Shown: piece by piece, positions 49,701 through 64,000 of the stretch
Layout: each line of letters opens with the position of its first letter
Numbering within the stretch: position 1 is the first letter of the stretch
DNA from: Aptenodytes patagonicus
Taxonomy: Eukaryota > Chordata > Aves > Sphenisciformes > Spheniscidae
Assembly: GCF_965638725.1 (NCBI RefSeq)
Contig: NC_134952.1
Location: 60,862,065 to 60,926,064, forward strand
DNA length: 64,000 nucleotides
Direction: 5' to 3'
The notes under the pieces: model-generated
Seen by the model: the letters and a program-made list of their open reading frames with translations, nothing else
Told to the model about the DNA's origin: nothing
Databases searched by the model: none
Translations under genes and position numbers: made by a program

Positions 49701-50350
49701 CTTTCTGCATTCTTAAAACTAATTCCCTGGCTATAAGTGGCACTATACTGACTTGCTGTGAAAAGTTTCTTGCTACTGTCTGTTGCCCTTTTCAGGAAAC
49801 AAAGATTGGCCAAGTACAAATCATATTCTATAATTATATGTCATCTTCAATGACAGCTTGAACATTCAACTCCTGTTTACGCTTGAATCGGACATATTGA
49901 TTTTTCATTTTAATGATAAACAGATTGGCATGTAATACATTTGATGATACATCTGCTTAAAATCTGTTAAGATTGCTGAATGAAAAAAAAGTTTGCAATG
50001 TAGGCTAGTGGAGGAATTCAGGCTGAACATAAAATGGGGATGCACGCTACTCTAAGTAATTCACACCAAAAGAGAGTGCAGTTCCTTTAATCTGGTATCC
50101 ATGCAAGCATAGTCATAATTTGCTTTTCTGGTTTGCTTTCAGTCTGTCTTTTGGCCAGAAGAGATTTTTGCAGCCAAGAATACTGGGAGTATTTAAAAAA
50201 AAAAAAAAAATTACTGTGGCTTTACTTGAAAAATGTTTTTGGTTTTGAATTTTGATTTGTTCTCGTAGTCAGAATCTACTGCAAGTTAAAATGGAAACTG
50301 GCCAAACTGTGCAGTTTAACCTCGTTACCTGTGCATTCTCTCCTAAATGG

Positions 50351-50394
50351 TTTTATTTTTGGTAGTGTTCTATTTTATTTTTGGTAGTGTTCTA
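50351..50394. repeat. 22-bp perfect tandem duplication
   Basis: The 22-base unit starting TTTTATTTTTGGTAGTG is present twice in a row without a mismatch (50351-50372 and 50373-50394), implying a recent event. Confidence 0.97.
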
Positions 50395-53300
50395 TAGAGT
50401 TGTATATATGCACCTTAACATGTCAGGGGAATGTGTACTGTACTGACTGTATTAAAAACCACTTTTGCTAAACTGTTGCTTTTGGATAAAGATGAAGGCT
50501 TCCAGGAATACTCCAACTTTGCCAATGGTGATGATGTTTACTTAACCCTTTAAGATTTCTTTAGAGTGTAAACAGATGCTTTAAAACGAATTTGAGTTCT
50601 TAAAATTTTCTTGTGGACTTGCATGGGAAACCGAGCACTTGGCTTTATTATATGCTATCTAAATGTTACATAAAATCCAGTTGTTAAATTCTAGTTTGAA
50701 TAGGCACTGTGATGTTATACTTGTTTCCAAGTGCAGTATTCTTATCGGATACAAAATAAATATATAGAAATATATATGTTCACACATATGCACACTGTGT
50801 GTGTACAGTCAAAGGCAAATGATTTGTTAGTGTTCTGAATGCTTTGGATAGAGCAGTTTTAACCAGAAAATGACTGGCATCCTTTGACCAAAAGAACCCA
50901 AAGAAAACCCACCCAAACCATAATGGAATTGGTTGTGAATGTAGCAGCATCTCAAGTAGAAAAATACTTAAAGAATGAGTAAGTATTTACAATAAAGACC
51001 TTACGCTTTCTGCTTTGTAGTTTGCAAAACACAAAATTGAACACTCTGGATAATCTTGAGATTTGTACTTCTGTGCTTCATGTCACAGAACATCTTGAGG
51101 TCCTTTTCCATTAGTGAGGCCATCACATATGCTCTGTCCTGAAGTATCTTTGTCCACGGTGACTTTTAAGGCTATTTCTTCCTTCAGACTTCCATAATTT
51201 GACACCTGAAGACAAATGGTTCATAGCCCTGTACCACAGAAGAATGTAATAATTTTTTTTAATAAAGCATGAACAGTTTCAGAGCAACAACAGTTGTTTT
51301 GCTGCTCAAAGTGCGGTTAACCCTGAATACCTCATGTCCCTGCTCCCCCCTGCCCCATTTCCTGCCAGAGTCTGTCTTTAGCAGGCCTTTCATAGGCTGA
51401 CCTTGGGGGGGGTGTGCGTGTGTGTGTTCAAGTTTGGTCTTCAACACGAAGATGATGCAATGATTCCTCTGAGAGGTCCAAGGGCACCAGGTTTCCCTGG
51501 TTAGCTTGTTGCTGGTGTTTATTCTCTTTGGATCCCATACTCTTTTCTTTGTGTCTTACTAATCCTTTTCTCTTTCTGTTCTTCCTCCATGTTCTCTTTG
51601 ATCTCATTCCCTTGTATTTTCAGGATGCTACTTTTATAAGTACAGCTGTGTTTGATCACACAAAGGATACATCCATGGTCAGGTTCTGTGGTCTCTGAGC
51701 ATCACCTGTCACGACTCTACCTGTATTACTGAAGATTCACAGAATTAAAGACCCTATAGATTCAGTATACTCCTGTGTTTTATTCAGCTGCTACTGTGCT
51801 GAGCCTGGGAAGTATAGTATCCATGCTTGTCTTAATTTTTTTTTTTAATTGAGTATTGATTAGTTGAGGTCAGTTAGTAGGGAAGGTGTAGAGGGTGCTT
51901 CAAGAAATGTAGAGATGGCTTGCTTTTGCAACAGAAAGGCATTTTTCCATTCAAGAAAGAACGTTACACCTTTAAAAAAAAAAAATCAGCTATCGAAGAG
52001 AAATATAAAGCAGCAAGGAGCTGCTAGTTATACTTTATTATATCCTTCCCCTAGCCAAAGTTCAGTACAGCAGCACATCCAGGACCACATCCAGGACATA
52101 AACCCTTGCTCTGTGGGTGAAACTCCCGTGGGAGTCGTGGAGAAAAGCTGTGTAAAAACAATCAGCTCTCCAGATGCCTGTGCCATGGAGTTAATTGCTA
52201 ATGTTAGCTTGTATTCTTGGCTTTCCAGTCAGAAGTTGGCAGGTCTGATTCAGGAAGGCTTTTACCAAGAAGCTCTTTTGTGTGTGTGTGCGCCAGTGAG
52301 ACTTCTTGTCATAGTTGACGCAGGGGAAAGCTTTACATGCGGTCCTACTTGAAAAATGATTCCCCCCCATCTTTTGTTTCTGGATTCCCTTGTTCCCACT
52401 TCTTTTAAAATAGTGCTCTAAAATATAACTCTGCACTGCTCTTAAACATTAGGGCCAAAATTTTTCTCTTTAACCTTCCCAGCAGGCTGCTGTTAAGCAC
52501 TTTATACTGCTGCCCATGTGGGATGTGCATGGAGTCCTGTGGGGGCCTGTGCTCCAGACAAGGGCTGGGTGGGAGTGAGGAATTCGTCCTTAGGAGTCCA
52601 CACCTCAGGCTGGTGTGGTTAGCTGCACCAATATACAGTCACAGCGTGTACAGAAATCTATGAAATAGTGTGTGTTTTCAGAGTATATTATCAAGAAGAC
52701 TCTAGTAGGCTAACTATTTTTGTTCCATGTAAATATGAGAAATACTTGTAATTCTCTTTGCAAAATTTGTTACATGGAACAACAAATGTTGTTTCATAGA
52801 TTGTATAATGATGTACCTACACAGATTGCACTGCTGACATTATGGCTTTTACGATATGTGCATCACTTAGTACGTTAGGACCTGCATCTCGGCTGGGGTC
52901 TCTGCACGCTACTGGGGTATTTCTACTCATGCTCCCTGTATTATAAATGAGTCCTATATAGGTTTGTGTGTATTCTGTAGTGCTGTACTCTTTTCTTGTT
53001 AGCCCAAAAGACACTCATGAAATCTTTTCATTATCAGCTTTCCATTGACCTATCATGGATGCAAACTCACCGTTGCTTCCAAAATACAGCGGTGGTATGT
53101 CGTCTCTCCCAATGAAACATACCCTTCCTGCCAGTCAGGCAGCTGAATTGGGGTGAGGAGTATAAAATAGACAAGCTTTCAGGCACATAAGCCTTTCTTC
53201 ATGCTTGACCATATACAGTACACAATTACAACAGATCCTTTAGGCCCACAGATCTGTTACAATACACTTGTACTGCAGTGGTATAGGTTTTTTCATGTAA

Positions 53301-56300
53301 AACATGAATTTAAGTGTATACAATAACAGAGATGATATCTTAAATTTGTTGTTTGTAACATGTATGTCAATATATCTTAATTTTCTCATTAGTGAGATAT
53401 ATGATAAGTTACTGGAGACCTAGCTGCTGTGGCATTATTTATCTTAACTGATACAGCATAATAGTGTGATGATGAAAGGGACCTGGAAGAGGGAAAGCAG
53501 AACTTATTCCATTCATTTCAGTAGATAGCTCTTGACTGCTCACTAGATTTTAAGTTCTTCTCGAGTGTAGAAGAGGTATTTTGATTATATTATTAAAAAC
53601 AAATTAAAAAACCCACATCAAAACCTAGGTGTGGGTTTTCTTTTGGCTTGACTTTAGGCAGTTCAGCTGTTTTGACTTGGATTTGCATCTGTTCCTAAAT
53701 GGCAAAGTTTAGAATTGCCATTTAAAATAGTGATGATTCTTTCCCCCCACCCCTTCTGTGGCAGCATTCCAATTTCTGGAAAAGGCTAGGAGCTCCTTGG
53801 CGGGGAGGTGCCTGGCTATTGATACACAGCTCAACAAGGTAGATCTCTAAGTGCCGAATGTGAATAGTAGAGTCTGTACATTTTATTAAAATACCTTTGC
53901 CAGCTACAAATAAAAGGGTAGGAAAGGAGCCACCTGGCAATGTCCCAAGAACATCCCAGGGCATGGAAGCCTCCCGGCAGAGACAGAAGGGGGGAAGACT
54001 CATGTCATATATGATTGTTGGCGAGGAGTGGGTTGAAGTATGTGTGCATTGGTTGGGGGGGACTGTTGCTGTCTAGAGCACAGCCCCAGAAACAATGGAA
54101 AAAGACAATTTGGCTTATGACTTGTGTTTGGCACATAGCAATGATCAGGAATCTTCTTGGCAGACCCCCGCTCCTCTTCTCTTTAGCAGAACCCACAAAC
54201 ATAATAGAAATGGAAAGGAAAGATGGATGTTTGGAAAGGGCACTTCAAACTGGCAAAAGTTAAATGACAGCAAATAGTTGACCTGAGCCCTCCCTCCTCC
54301 TCCTGGTCTCCTGCCGATTTAATATGATTTGGTTGTTACTCGAGTTGTTCCTATAGTCAGATTATGTGTGGGTATTTATAGTTGTTATCCCTGCTATTCC
54401 TTTTCTTTGTGGATTTTTTTGGTCACGCTTGCGTGCATTTTGTCTCTCCAGTTAGGTTGTAAACTCTGAAGAGTGGGGGGAAGGATTAGCTGTCTCTTCG
54501 CTGTGCCATGGGGCTAATCTCTGGAAGGTCACTGTGCTTAAACATACAAGAAGAGAGCAGGAATGAGGATGGCTGGTTTCAGGTGCTCGTGTGCTCCTCA
54601 ACCGCAGCTGCCTCTCTTCCCCCTAGACTTTCAGAGCCAGCGGCAGCCCTAATCCTAATCTAGCTGGCAGTCTCCTGTGGTGCCATACTGTGGAATGGGC
54701 AAACACTTCCTCTGTTTGTTTTAATTCGTGGCTGAGCACAGTGAAAGCAGAGCTGTGCCTGCTGCCATAATGCTGGATTGGAGTGTCACTGGACGTTGGT
54801 GCATTTGAAATACGAATCCAAACGTTGCTGCTTGTATCCTTTTCTGCTTAAAGATGCCTGCCCGTGTGTCTGTTTGCTCCTGCTGCCTAATTCAGCAGCT
54901 GTGAGCTGCAGGCAGTAGCACACGTGCACTTGGCTAAAATAACCAGCGAGCCTGTCCCTTTGCTCTTGCCAGAGTCTCATGTTGTTGAAGAGTTTTTTAG
55001 GATCAGATCCGGCTTCTCAGTTTACCTTATTCCTTTGCCCAAGACCAGCAGGAAGGCCTCATCAGGGTGGCCTGCCCTCTTATTCTTTTCCATATCAGGT
55101 TTAAAAAATAGTAATTTTGGGAATTTAGTACATTATCTAAGTGGTTCTTATTTTAACCTTGAAATAATATTGTAGATTAGGAAAATCTCTTTTGGGAACA
55201 GGCTTCAGTTGTTGTTTTTTTATTTTTATTTTTTTAAAACATGTTAAAATACTTTTTGAGTTTTTGCATGGCCATCGCTTTACTGTACAAAGTGAGGGCT
55301 TTTGTTCTTTGGTTGCTCAGTGCAGACTTACTGGGCAGGTAGCTAGAAGTCCAGCTTGCTTGCTCTTCTCTTGAAACTGATTCCATGTATGTGAATGGTA
55401 CAAATATGAATTTTGTAAATGCAAATAGTATCTTTTAGAGAGACAGTCTGGACCCTATGCCCGGATGAAAATACTCTCCCGTATCTGTGGGGACAACTTG
55501 TAGGTATATTCCAGGCTGAGCATTCTTATGCCAAGATTCACCCTGAATGAAACTTTTATGGTTGAGTTATAAGCCTCTGAAAAACTGCTTTTATAATGGA
55601 AATGTTGAAAGACCCTCAAGTTTAGGATCAGGCACAGCTATAATTTTACAAGCATTAGGCATCTGAAATAACTTTGTTTAAAGATTACACTGGGATTTGT
55701 CCCGTTTTCTAGAAAATACTTAACATTAAACTGTATTTTATGCACACAAAAAGACTTCATAAGATAAGGACCTCAGAGACTTACATTCCAATATTCAACA
55801 ACACTTTTTTACTAAGTGCTTTTTTCACTCTCATAATAGAGTTGTCATAAACTACATATTTTAAACCATCTCAAACTAAATTTATGAAAAAAATTCTAGG
55901 TGGAATCACTATTCTACATATTTGAAGTGGAAAGTGTCCCATAGAGTTAGGTCATCTTTTTAAAAAACACTTCTATTAGCAGAGAGTCTCGTAGCTTACT
56001 TTCCTTATTATTTAATCAATTGCCTTAAATTACATTTTTATCTATGAATGCTTCATGTGTGAAGAAGATTCCCTGGGGCTGCATCTTGCGCACTGCGAGG
56101 AAACAAATGAAGAGTCTTCCTTCCACCAGACAGGAAAAACACTTGCAATATATTTGGGTGCAGTGGAAGAAATTGTCCTGACAAGCTGGAATGAAGGCAA
56201 GGCCCATAAGGAGGTTGTGTTCCAGCAAAAGGATGTGTGTCCAATTCCTGCATCAGCCAGCTGTTGAGATGTGCGCTCCCTTGACATAAGGAACAGCAAT

Positions 56301-59300
56301 GCATCACTGTCAGAATGTCATGCTGGCTTTTAGGGGTCAGTTTTATGTTGCTTGGATGTCTTGTAGTGACCAAAGTTCTCTCATGTAGGGCAGTAAAAAA
56401 AAAAAATTTTTTTTCCAAGTTTGACTTCAAGCAGTGCTACGCCTGCTATTCCTGAGTGATAATCTGTTCCTCAGTAATGTGGACAATGTCTTTTGCAGAA
56501 AAAAGATATTGCAATGCTCTCCTTTGCTTGCTGTAAAAGATGGAGAATGGAGAACATGTAATCTACCACAGACTGCTGAGCATGAGTTCAATAATGTGAT
56601 TGGATCAGTTGAATAATATTTCATTGGACTGCATCCTCAAGGAGTATGACAAAGATTGTACACTAAGTGTAGGCCCAAATGTTGCTGGCTGTGCTGGAAT
56701 GTTTGGAATTTATTTTCAGACAGATGCTCTTACTACAGACTCAATTAACAAGTGCCATTGCATGCAACTTACTTTTCTGTGCAAAGTTTAGTTCAGTGCG
56801 TGTGTGGTGGGGGGCTTGGCAGGGGGAGAGGTAATATAGATGATCCTGCAAGGGTCTCAATGCATGTCCATATTTCACCTTATTTTCACTCTTTTTAGTT
56901 GCTGCTTTGGAAGTAACCGCTAATAGTTGTGATGATATAGGTGGTTTTAAAAAACTCAGATCAATAATTCATTGTTAAGACTACTGCAGAGTTAAATATT
57001 GGTTGCAGAGATTTCCTGTGATCTGGAAAGGCTGCTCTTACAGCAAGGAATATCCAAGGGAAAGCTCTCATTAGTTGAATATTTAAGTGAAGCGTGAGCT
57101 GAACCACACGTGAATTTAGCAGTGTAAAGTATTGTAGTGATAACATAATCCACTGAAGAGACGGGCATTGCCATCATTCTTGTTGGTGATTAATCACTTA
57201 CCAAATTAGGGAGCGATTGTAAGGAGGGTTGGTTGTATCGCCATTTCTACCAGCAAAGCAAATACGCAGTGGCTGAAGGAGTTATCTACCTGTCTGTGGG
57301 AGGTAAGCACATGAGTAGAAGGAAGGGAGGAAATTGGTGACTCTTAATAGGTTGTGTCACTGCTTCTTTACGCTGAGTATAAACAAAACAGTATCTAACT
57401 CCCTCAATAGTCTTTTTTTTCCCTTTTTATCAATAAAAATGTTACAGATCTTGTAAGACTTACTGTATCAAGTTGTTTCATTCAGAAAATTAAATCCCCT
57501 TATTTAAAGGCTTGCATATTTTATTTATTTTTTTAAATGCACATTTTAGAAGTGTGTATCTGCTCAGTTCTTTTAAATAGGTGAACTTTCCAACTGTCCA
57601 ATAAATCATGACCATCTTGCTCTAAAATCACTTGCTTGGGCCAGGGGAGAAAATGTTTACCACTTAAAGTTCTTCCCTTCTATCCCTTTTTGTCAAACAT
57701 CGCTGAGATCTCCATGCTCTCATCCTGATCAGAGAAAATCCCATTTGTGAAGATTTCAGGTAAAATCTTGGTCCTTCTGAAGATGATGTCAAAGTTCTCC
57801 CAGCAAAGCCACGCTTTCAACCCATTCCCACAGAAAGTGGTTTAAACAAATAACATGGGTCACCTTCTCGTGTTCTTGCATGGCAGCAAGGTTACTTGTA
57901 GGTTAATCTGAGATAGGAGTGAGTGGTTTTGTCATGCATGACCAGCTTTGTGGCCTCACCATGGCTGTGTGTTTGGATGACTGCAGCTTCAGCGCATACC
58001 TGTTCTGTGCCAAGTAGCACAGTCTACTTGAGCAAGAACCAACTGAGCTGAGCCTGGGAGCAGCTTCTTTGTGTCGGCAGGGCACTGCACCAAGTCAGCA
58101 TAGGCCCAGCACTGTGCTGAGGTGGTGCTGGGGACCCGAGCGTCACACTGTGTGAGGAGCTTTGCTGCTCTCAGAGCTGGCTCAGATGTCCACTGAGCAT
58201 GGTGCTGCGTTGCCTCGTGTAGGCAGGTCCTGAATGCTTCAGGACCTGTCAAGTTTCTTGTAGGCTGGGAGGTAGGAGTAGCTTTATTATTGCATTTTTG
58301 CAGATAATGGGGATGACAGCCTATTTTGCTCAAGGCTGTGCTGGAAGTTTCTATGGTGGAGCTAGGGGATCAAGGTGTTCAAATCCTTGAAGTTCCTTAT
58401 CCATGATGACTTTATCAGTTTAATAGGCTTCAGATGCAGATACTTTGTGTTGACTATTTGGCTGGTGAATTGTTTCACACCTGCTTTCCCCTGCATTTTT
58501 TTTTGAGGGTGGAATTATTGGGGAAAACTGCAGATCATGTGAAGCTGAAACCTGAATAGCAAGTGTCAAATAAAAATGATGGCAGAGGCTTGTAAAGGTG
58601 ACAGAAGTGAGATCAAGATTGCAGTTAGATACGTGAGTGCCTTTTGAAGAATGTACATGCGGATGGTCACTTCAGACTAATGTTATTCAGGGAGGCATAT
58701 AGATTCAAGTATAGGAAGCATGGAGCACATCTTGAATAGTGGAGGTATGTGCTTCATTTATCAACTTTATGAAGTCATATTAATTAGTAAAAATGGAAGC
58801 AGGGAGGTGGTGGTAATGTTATGTCTAACTTACTTTCCTTAAAACCCAGAATGTGAATCATATTTATAAGTGGATCCAAAAAAAGATTTGGGTTGAATTG
58901 TGCAGATGTTTCAGTTCACGGTCTGTTATTTATCTACTGTAGGCTCAAATAATGAGTAATAGGGATACTAGAGACCAGCTGTCCTGGAGGTGCTGCTTTA
59001 TTCTAACTGCGAATTGCTTCATTTCCTGAATGATACAAACTGATGATTTCTTGTCACTTATTTAGGCATGTCTAAATAAGTGCAGGAAATCATTTTGCAA
59101 ACCGTAATGTTATGATACATTTTCTATCAACAGCTGAAAACATTTCTGAATAGGCACAAGTCTCTGAAGTCCTCGAGGTTTTGAGGAATGCCAGAATTGA
59201 CACTAATCAAATTTACTACTGCAGATTTTTCAAGATAGTGTATGTGGTTGAGCAAAATAATTTGAATTGAAGAGGAGTTAGAGGGAAAGATTTGCAAAAA

Positions 59301-62300
59301 AGGAGTTGAAGTAAAGCAACACATGTTTTTCCTGGTAGGAACAGGAATTTTGCAGTGAACGTTTGTATAATTGGTGTTAAAAAAGCTATTACTGGGTTTT
59401 GTTTTATAATGATGAATGAGTAGCTAAGAATGTCAGTCCAACTCAAACATGAATTTGTATCTCCAATGTTAACATGAACTGAAATCTGAATCTAATACCT
59501 GAAGAAAATATTCAATGTATTTATTCTCCATCTTTGATAAGAATAGGTTGAAATTATATTTTCAATTTATTGAATGTAGAGGAATTTTATTAAAAATTAA
59601 CAAAGCTCCAGTAAAGATAGGGTGCATAGGTGGTTAATATTTGCTAGTTTAGTAGCAGATTGATAGGTATTAGTCTGGTGGAAACATGTAGATGAGGATA
59701 TTATAGCTCTTTTTCTTTAATGCACTGAGACTCTCATTCATTATCGTATAGTTTGTCGCGAGTCAAAATTTTAATTAAAATAGCTGTTGATATGGGAACT
59801 ATAACAATCACCTTTGGGACTGGGGGCAGTTCTCTGTAGAGTGCTAATTAAAAAAAAAAACAAACCAAAAAACTTGAGTTGCATTGGAGTGGAATATTAA
59901 ATATAACACCTTTTCAGCCTGCGTAATACTTGAATGTCTCTTATTGGCTTGAAGAATTTTATCCACCATTTCAAGTGTCTTGTGAGTGTGTGGTTATTGC
60001 TGTATTATGTTTTGTTTTGAAGACATGATAACCACTGTTTGCAAAAATATGTGCCTTAAATTTTATTCCTAAATCCAGAGATAGGAAAGAACAGAATTTT
60101 AAAAACACGGAGTGCCAATAGTTCCCTTAACATCAACTCTAATGAGCATTTTCTTGTGTGCAATCCAGCAGTTATCAATTCCAAGTGTAGAAGGGCTTGC
60201 AGAGTCTGGTAAATGCCTGAAATAAAGCCAGCAAATCTCTGTGCAGCAGCAGGGATGCAGGAGCAATCTTAAAACCTCCTGCACCTGCCATATGTGTCCA
60301 GTCGCTGCAGATCTGAGTATGAAAAGCTTGCTTGGATACCTGTGGGAGGGCTAGGCACACTTGTGCTCCTGCTGCACATTATTATACCTGTGTCAACATA
60401 TCATATCTGTTGCTAGATTTACATGGTGTTACTGACAAAACATATTCTGTTTGTGCTGCCTGTCAAAGGCCTCCTATTTATATTTTTTTTTTTCTTAGAT
60501 AGAGCCTTTTGCAAGACTGCAGAAAAGATGGGCAGACAGCTCTCTAGCTTAGCTACCTGGTAGTGTGAAGTAGCTGTAATGTTGGTTTAACCCATGACTG
60601 GAAGACTCCTCTGTTGACAGAAGGTCACCGGGATGGCACTTCTACTGCCTGAAGAGGCTTCTGCTTTCCTGTTCAGTGTAAGCACCCTTTCCTGAGCAAA
60701 AGTGAGTAGGCTGTAACGTTTAACACACAAGGAACTCCTGGCTGCCAGAACAGCTTTCTGATTCCATATGAAGCTAGGTGTGAACTATTGTGCCTGGGAC
60801 CAGCCCAGGGATAAAGGAGAGCAAATGTGAATATGATACAAAACTGCTGCTGCTACAACCTTTCTCCTGTGAGGAGGCATGATATAAATACAGCTTAGAC
60901 TTAGGGCCAAGCTCTACACAGCAGAGATCTTGCCATATAATTTGAGATGTGGTGGGGATGAGTGGGAATTACATAAAACAGAGTGACAGGGTAAGGTGGG
61001 GTGGATTTACATCAACTACCTTCTATACCTAGTTCAGACACATATGGTATCGGTTGCTTTCTGTTTTGTATTTTATTCTTTGCTTTCTGATTGTACATAG
61101 TCTATCACACCTATCCGATCCAAAGGAATATACCGACACATTTATTTTTAAACATTATAAGGCAGAGAAGCCATCGGATCCCCAGTGCAGAGATATGATA
61201 CCAGTTGCTGAATGAAGAACAGTACAGGCACAACTTTTCTGGAAACATCATCTGAGATTTGAGTTTTCACTGACTTGAACAGTGATATGGTTTCATGATG
61301 CTGAGATTAGCATTGTATATAGTACCTGTAAAACTACTGTGCTGCTCTGAAGGGTATTTGTCCCTCCCCACGAGGTTAGCAGCTTTAGACATGAGGCTGC
61401 CTTTATCTGGTGCTTTGCATACTAGCAGTCCCCTTTCTGACAAGCTGCTTCTCAGTGTTTATTGAGATAAGTGTGGGTTTTGACAACTGTGGCTATAATA
61501 GTGCTGTGTGAAGCTTTAAAAGATCAAGTTTACCGAATGTGGATTTTATTGCCAAAATGTTGGCAAAGAGTAGCCGTTGAAGTTTCATGGAAGATAAAAC
61601 TTTCAAGTCTTGCAAGGGTTGTGGACTGCAAGATGTAAAATTTTTCTGGACTACTTAAGCATTTTTGACCTGTCTTTTGGTGATAATCCAAATATTCAGC
61701 ATCAGTATTGCCAATCTTGTCAAAATTCCTCATGCCAACTTTGCAGCAGCCACGCCTTCAGCAGTGTTGGATGGGAGAATGTGGAGGTGTGGTCGGTCAA
61801 ATGAGCCAATGGGTTTTTGGTGATGGGGGGGGGGAAGGATTAATACAAAGGAAACAAATAATCCTAGAAGGTGTTAGTTCATTTGTTCCCTCCCTCTTAG
61901 AAAATGAAGGATGTAGTCCAGCTTCCCCCTGTTGTCAAAGGAAGTAATTCCAATAACTTCAAGCATTTTATAGATAGATTTGGGGCCTGGTTTAATTTCA
62001 AAGATAGCAAAAATTTGTGCCAGGTGTTCTGTGGGTTTTTACCAGAAGTTCTAAAGTAGACAGCCAAATGAACTTGGGAGACGAGTAGTTTATACCTGAG
62101 AGAGAATTTTGAGTGGCAGAAATCAGCAAGCTCAACTCTTGCAGAACCTATGGGCAGCACTGTAAGCTGCAGAGAGCTAAAATGAGCATTATTAACCTGA
62201 CTAAAGTTAGAGCTTTATAAATGCATGGAGACTGTCTGAGGATCTTGGACAGATGTTTCAGATGTTAAAACAGGATAGGCTTTGCCCGTCCTGACAATCT

Positions 62301-64000
62301 GTCACTGTGCGTGTGCTCAGTAGGCAAATAAGAGGGAACACCAGCTTTTTTCATGTAAATCTCCAGGGATTTTCCTCTAGGGTTCAGAGCTGTGGCAAAA
62401 AGCTGTCTGCAGGAATAATTAAAAAAGAAAGAAAACCCTACAAAATTTAAACAAAATATCCAGTGCACAAGCACCGCATATGTGCATCTTTGAATTCAAC
62501 TTATCAGTGCTTACAATTAGAAAAAAAATTTATCCCTTAAAAAAACCTTAAAATTAGGTATTTTGAGGCAGTCTAAAGAAGCACGTGGTTTTGTACTGGG
62601 AATTGGTCTCTGTCCAGTATGCTTTACATGTATTTGTTGAAGGATACAATGCACTTGTATTATTGCACCGATTTCATTCTTGGATGATTTCCCCTTTGGC
62701 ATACTAGTGATTAGTTTTTCATTGGTTATTCATTTATATTATTGATTAACACCTACTGGACCAATTTATTAGTCCCTCTGAATCCATTTTAAGTATCAGG
62801 ATTTTCTAATGGAGAAATATCTTACAGAATACTAACATCACGCTTGTAAAACATTCATTGGCTTAATTTATTGTACTGTGTATAACATAAACCAGAGCTC
62901 AACAAATAGATGTCCTTTTGTGGCAAGCCTCCAATGTTGCAAGCCTCCTGGCTTTTTTGGTATGGAAATGTTACCTGGAGCACAAGTGAAACCTATTCTC
63001 CTGCAAGACTCATGGGGCTCTTCCTGCCTGTCCTGTAACTCTGTTAGCATTCCTCCAAGGAAAGAACTTTTCCCTGTTTGGGTCTGTCTGCAGAAATAAG
63101 CACACATGGTCTTGTTTTTTGCATTTGGGGAATGTGTGGAGATTGCCTCTGTTGTTTGCGTCTTAAGGAGTAAGGAGTGAACCAGGGGAAAAATAAGGCA
63201 GTTCTTTCTCTTTCTCCTGGAATGAGTTAATCAGAACGGTGCGAATAGGTGGCACAGTGAGAGATTTCCTCAGGAAAACCCTTTTTGGTCAAGGCATGGT
63301 AGCTCTGGGACATAAATGTCCAAACTGTATCTTCAGAAATGCTATATGGGCTTATAATACTAAGTACTCTGGTTCAGGAGCGTGAATTCCTTATTGTACT
63401 TCTCAGGGAAATCTCTTTGCACATCAGTAGGTACATATCTATATAGTTTTAAAGTGTGCGAGTTGTCAAAAACCTCGTGTGCACATGCCAAAATTACCAG
63501 TTAAAGGCTCAAATCCTGAATGGTGGTGAAGTTCTGTAAGCCTACAAAGCTTAGAAGATATTGTTGTTCCCTACCTCTATTATCTCCCTTGGCCCATATT
63601 TTCCAGTAATTAGCCATCTAGTTCGTTCTTCGTATTAGCAGATAAAACCTGTTTCACTCATAATTTTCTACCTTTGCTACAGCTAGTGATTGACATGCTC
63701 TTGATGACTGATAGGAGTTTGCTTACAAGATTTTTGTATGATGCCTGGGGCAGGCCTAGGCATATGGGGGAGAAAGCCGGGGGTCAAAAAAAAAAAGGTA
63801 TGAATAAGGCCAGTGTCCTGAACTTCAGCTGCTTCCCTCCAGAATGGAATAATACCAGAAACTGTCTTTGCATTAAAAAAAAGTACTGCTCTTGGACCTT
63901 TCTGACCTGAAGTGCCTAAAAGAACCAAATAATTAATTTAACAAATTAAAAGAAATGCTATAATTAGCAAAATAGCAATTAAGACAGAAAAAGTAATTGT

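Larger units (their letters stand above)
45811..64000. other. AT-rich gene-desert-like sequence, no gene recognised
   Basis: CpG-poor, AT-rich DNA with only short ORFs, homopolymer runs (poly-C 48436-48455, poly-A near 50197) and two short tandem duplications. No recognisable coding exon, RNA gene or CpG island. This fits the long gene desert upstream of PITX2 known in other vertebrates, where distal enhancers reside. A GC-richer stretch at 57950-58330 has an ORF on the minus strand without recognisable domains. Confidence 0.55.

Noticed and set aside
51864..52352. 162-codon plus-strand ORF
   Set aside because: It crosses a homopolymer A run read as a Lys tract and has no recognisable domain; no ATG at its first codon.
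57989..58333. 114-codon minus-strand ORF as a CR1 reverse-transcriptase remnant
   Set aside because: The translated sequence shows no reverse-transcriptase motifs and no CR1 3' tail lies nearby.

Overview
The window is vertebrate, most likely bird, nuclear DNA covering the PITX2 homeobox gene and its flanks. PITX2 lies on the minus strand. Its coding exons can be placed to the base, because the reading frame continues across every exon junction and all coding splice sites are canonical GT/AG. A bird (probably Neoaves) is suggested by compact introns, very GC-rich CpG islands, very sparse recognisable interspersed repeats, no primate- or rodent-type SINEs, and a solo LTR at 45381-45805 that I recognise as a common avian endogenous-retrovirus LTR. 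The species is not determined.

Layout: 1-15440 is intergenic DNA downstream of PITX2 with no recognised gene; it holds ancient MIR/L2-type scraps and one open segment with good splice signals. 15450-20330 is a run of CpG islands lying 3' of PITX2 with no recognised gene, including a 93-bp almost perfect palindrome. About 20940-21849 is the PITX2 3'UTR. The last coding exon is 21850-22413 and the homeodomain exon is 24154-24359; the 1.74-kb intron between them carries a candidate Nodal-responsive asymmetric enhancer. The PITX2c first coding exon is 25233-25461, with its GC-box promoter at about 25900-26100. From 26100 to 32840, CpG islands alternate with AT-rich blocks that look like regulatory elements. 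The PITX2b-specific exon is 32839-32976 and the PITX2a/b start exon 33163-33218. Candidate noncoding first exons and promoters lie at about 35610 and 39006. From about 39 kb, and clearly from 46 kb, the sequence becomes AT-rich and CpG-poor with no recognised gene. This fits the gene desert known upstream of PITX2 in other vertebrates.

The coding exons yield three proteins sharing a 256-residue body (homeodomain plus OAR tail): PITX2a (271 aa), PITX2b (317 aa) and PITX2c (332 aa). Lengths a and b equal the human lengths. PITX2c is 8 residues longer because of an expanded serine tract. All splice variants join in the same phase (G|AG), so alternative N-termini swap without changing frame.

Points most worth a second look: an intact PITX2b exon in an avian locus; the FOXH1-site pair in the last intron; the 93-bp palindrome; a degenerate 25-bp minisatellite inside the PITX2c intron; a CRE/GC-box CpG island that could be a bidirectional promoter; and several AT-rich blocks with clustered bicoid, TCF/LEF, RFX, POU and NKX2 motifs. 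I see no novel protein system. Most other long ORFs are by-products of GC-rich CpG islands.
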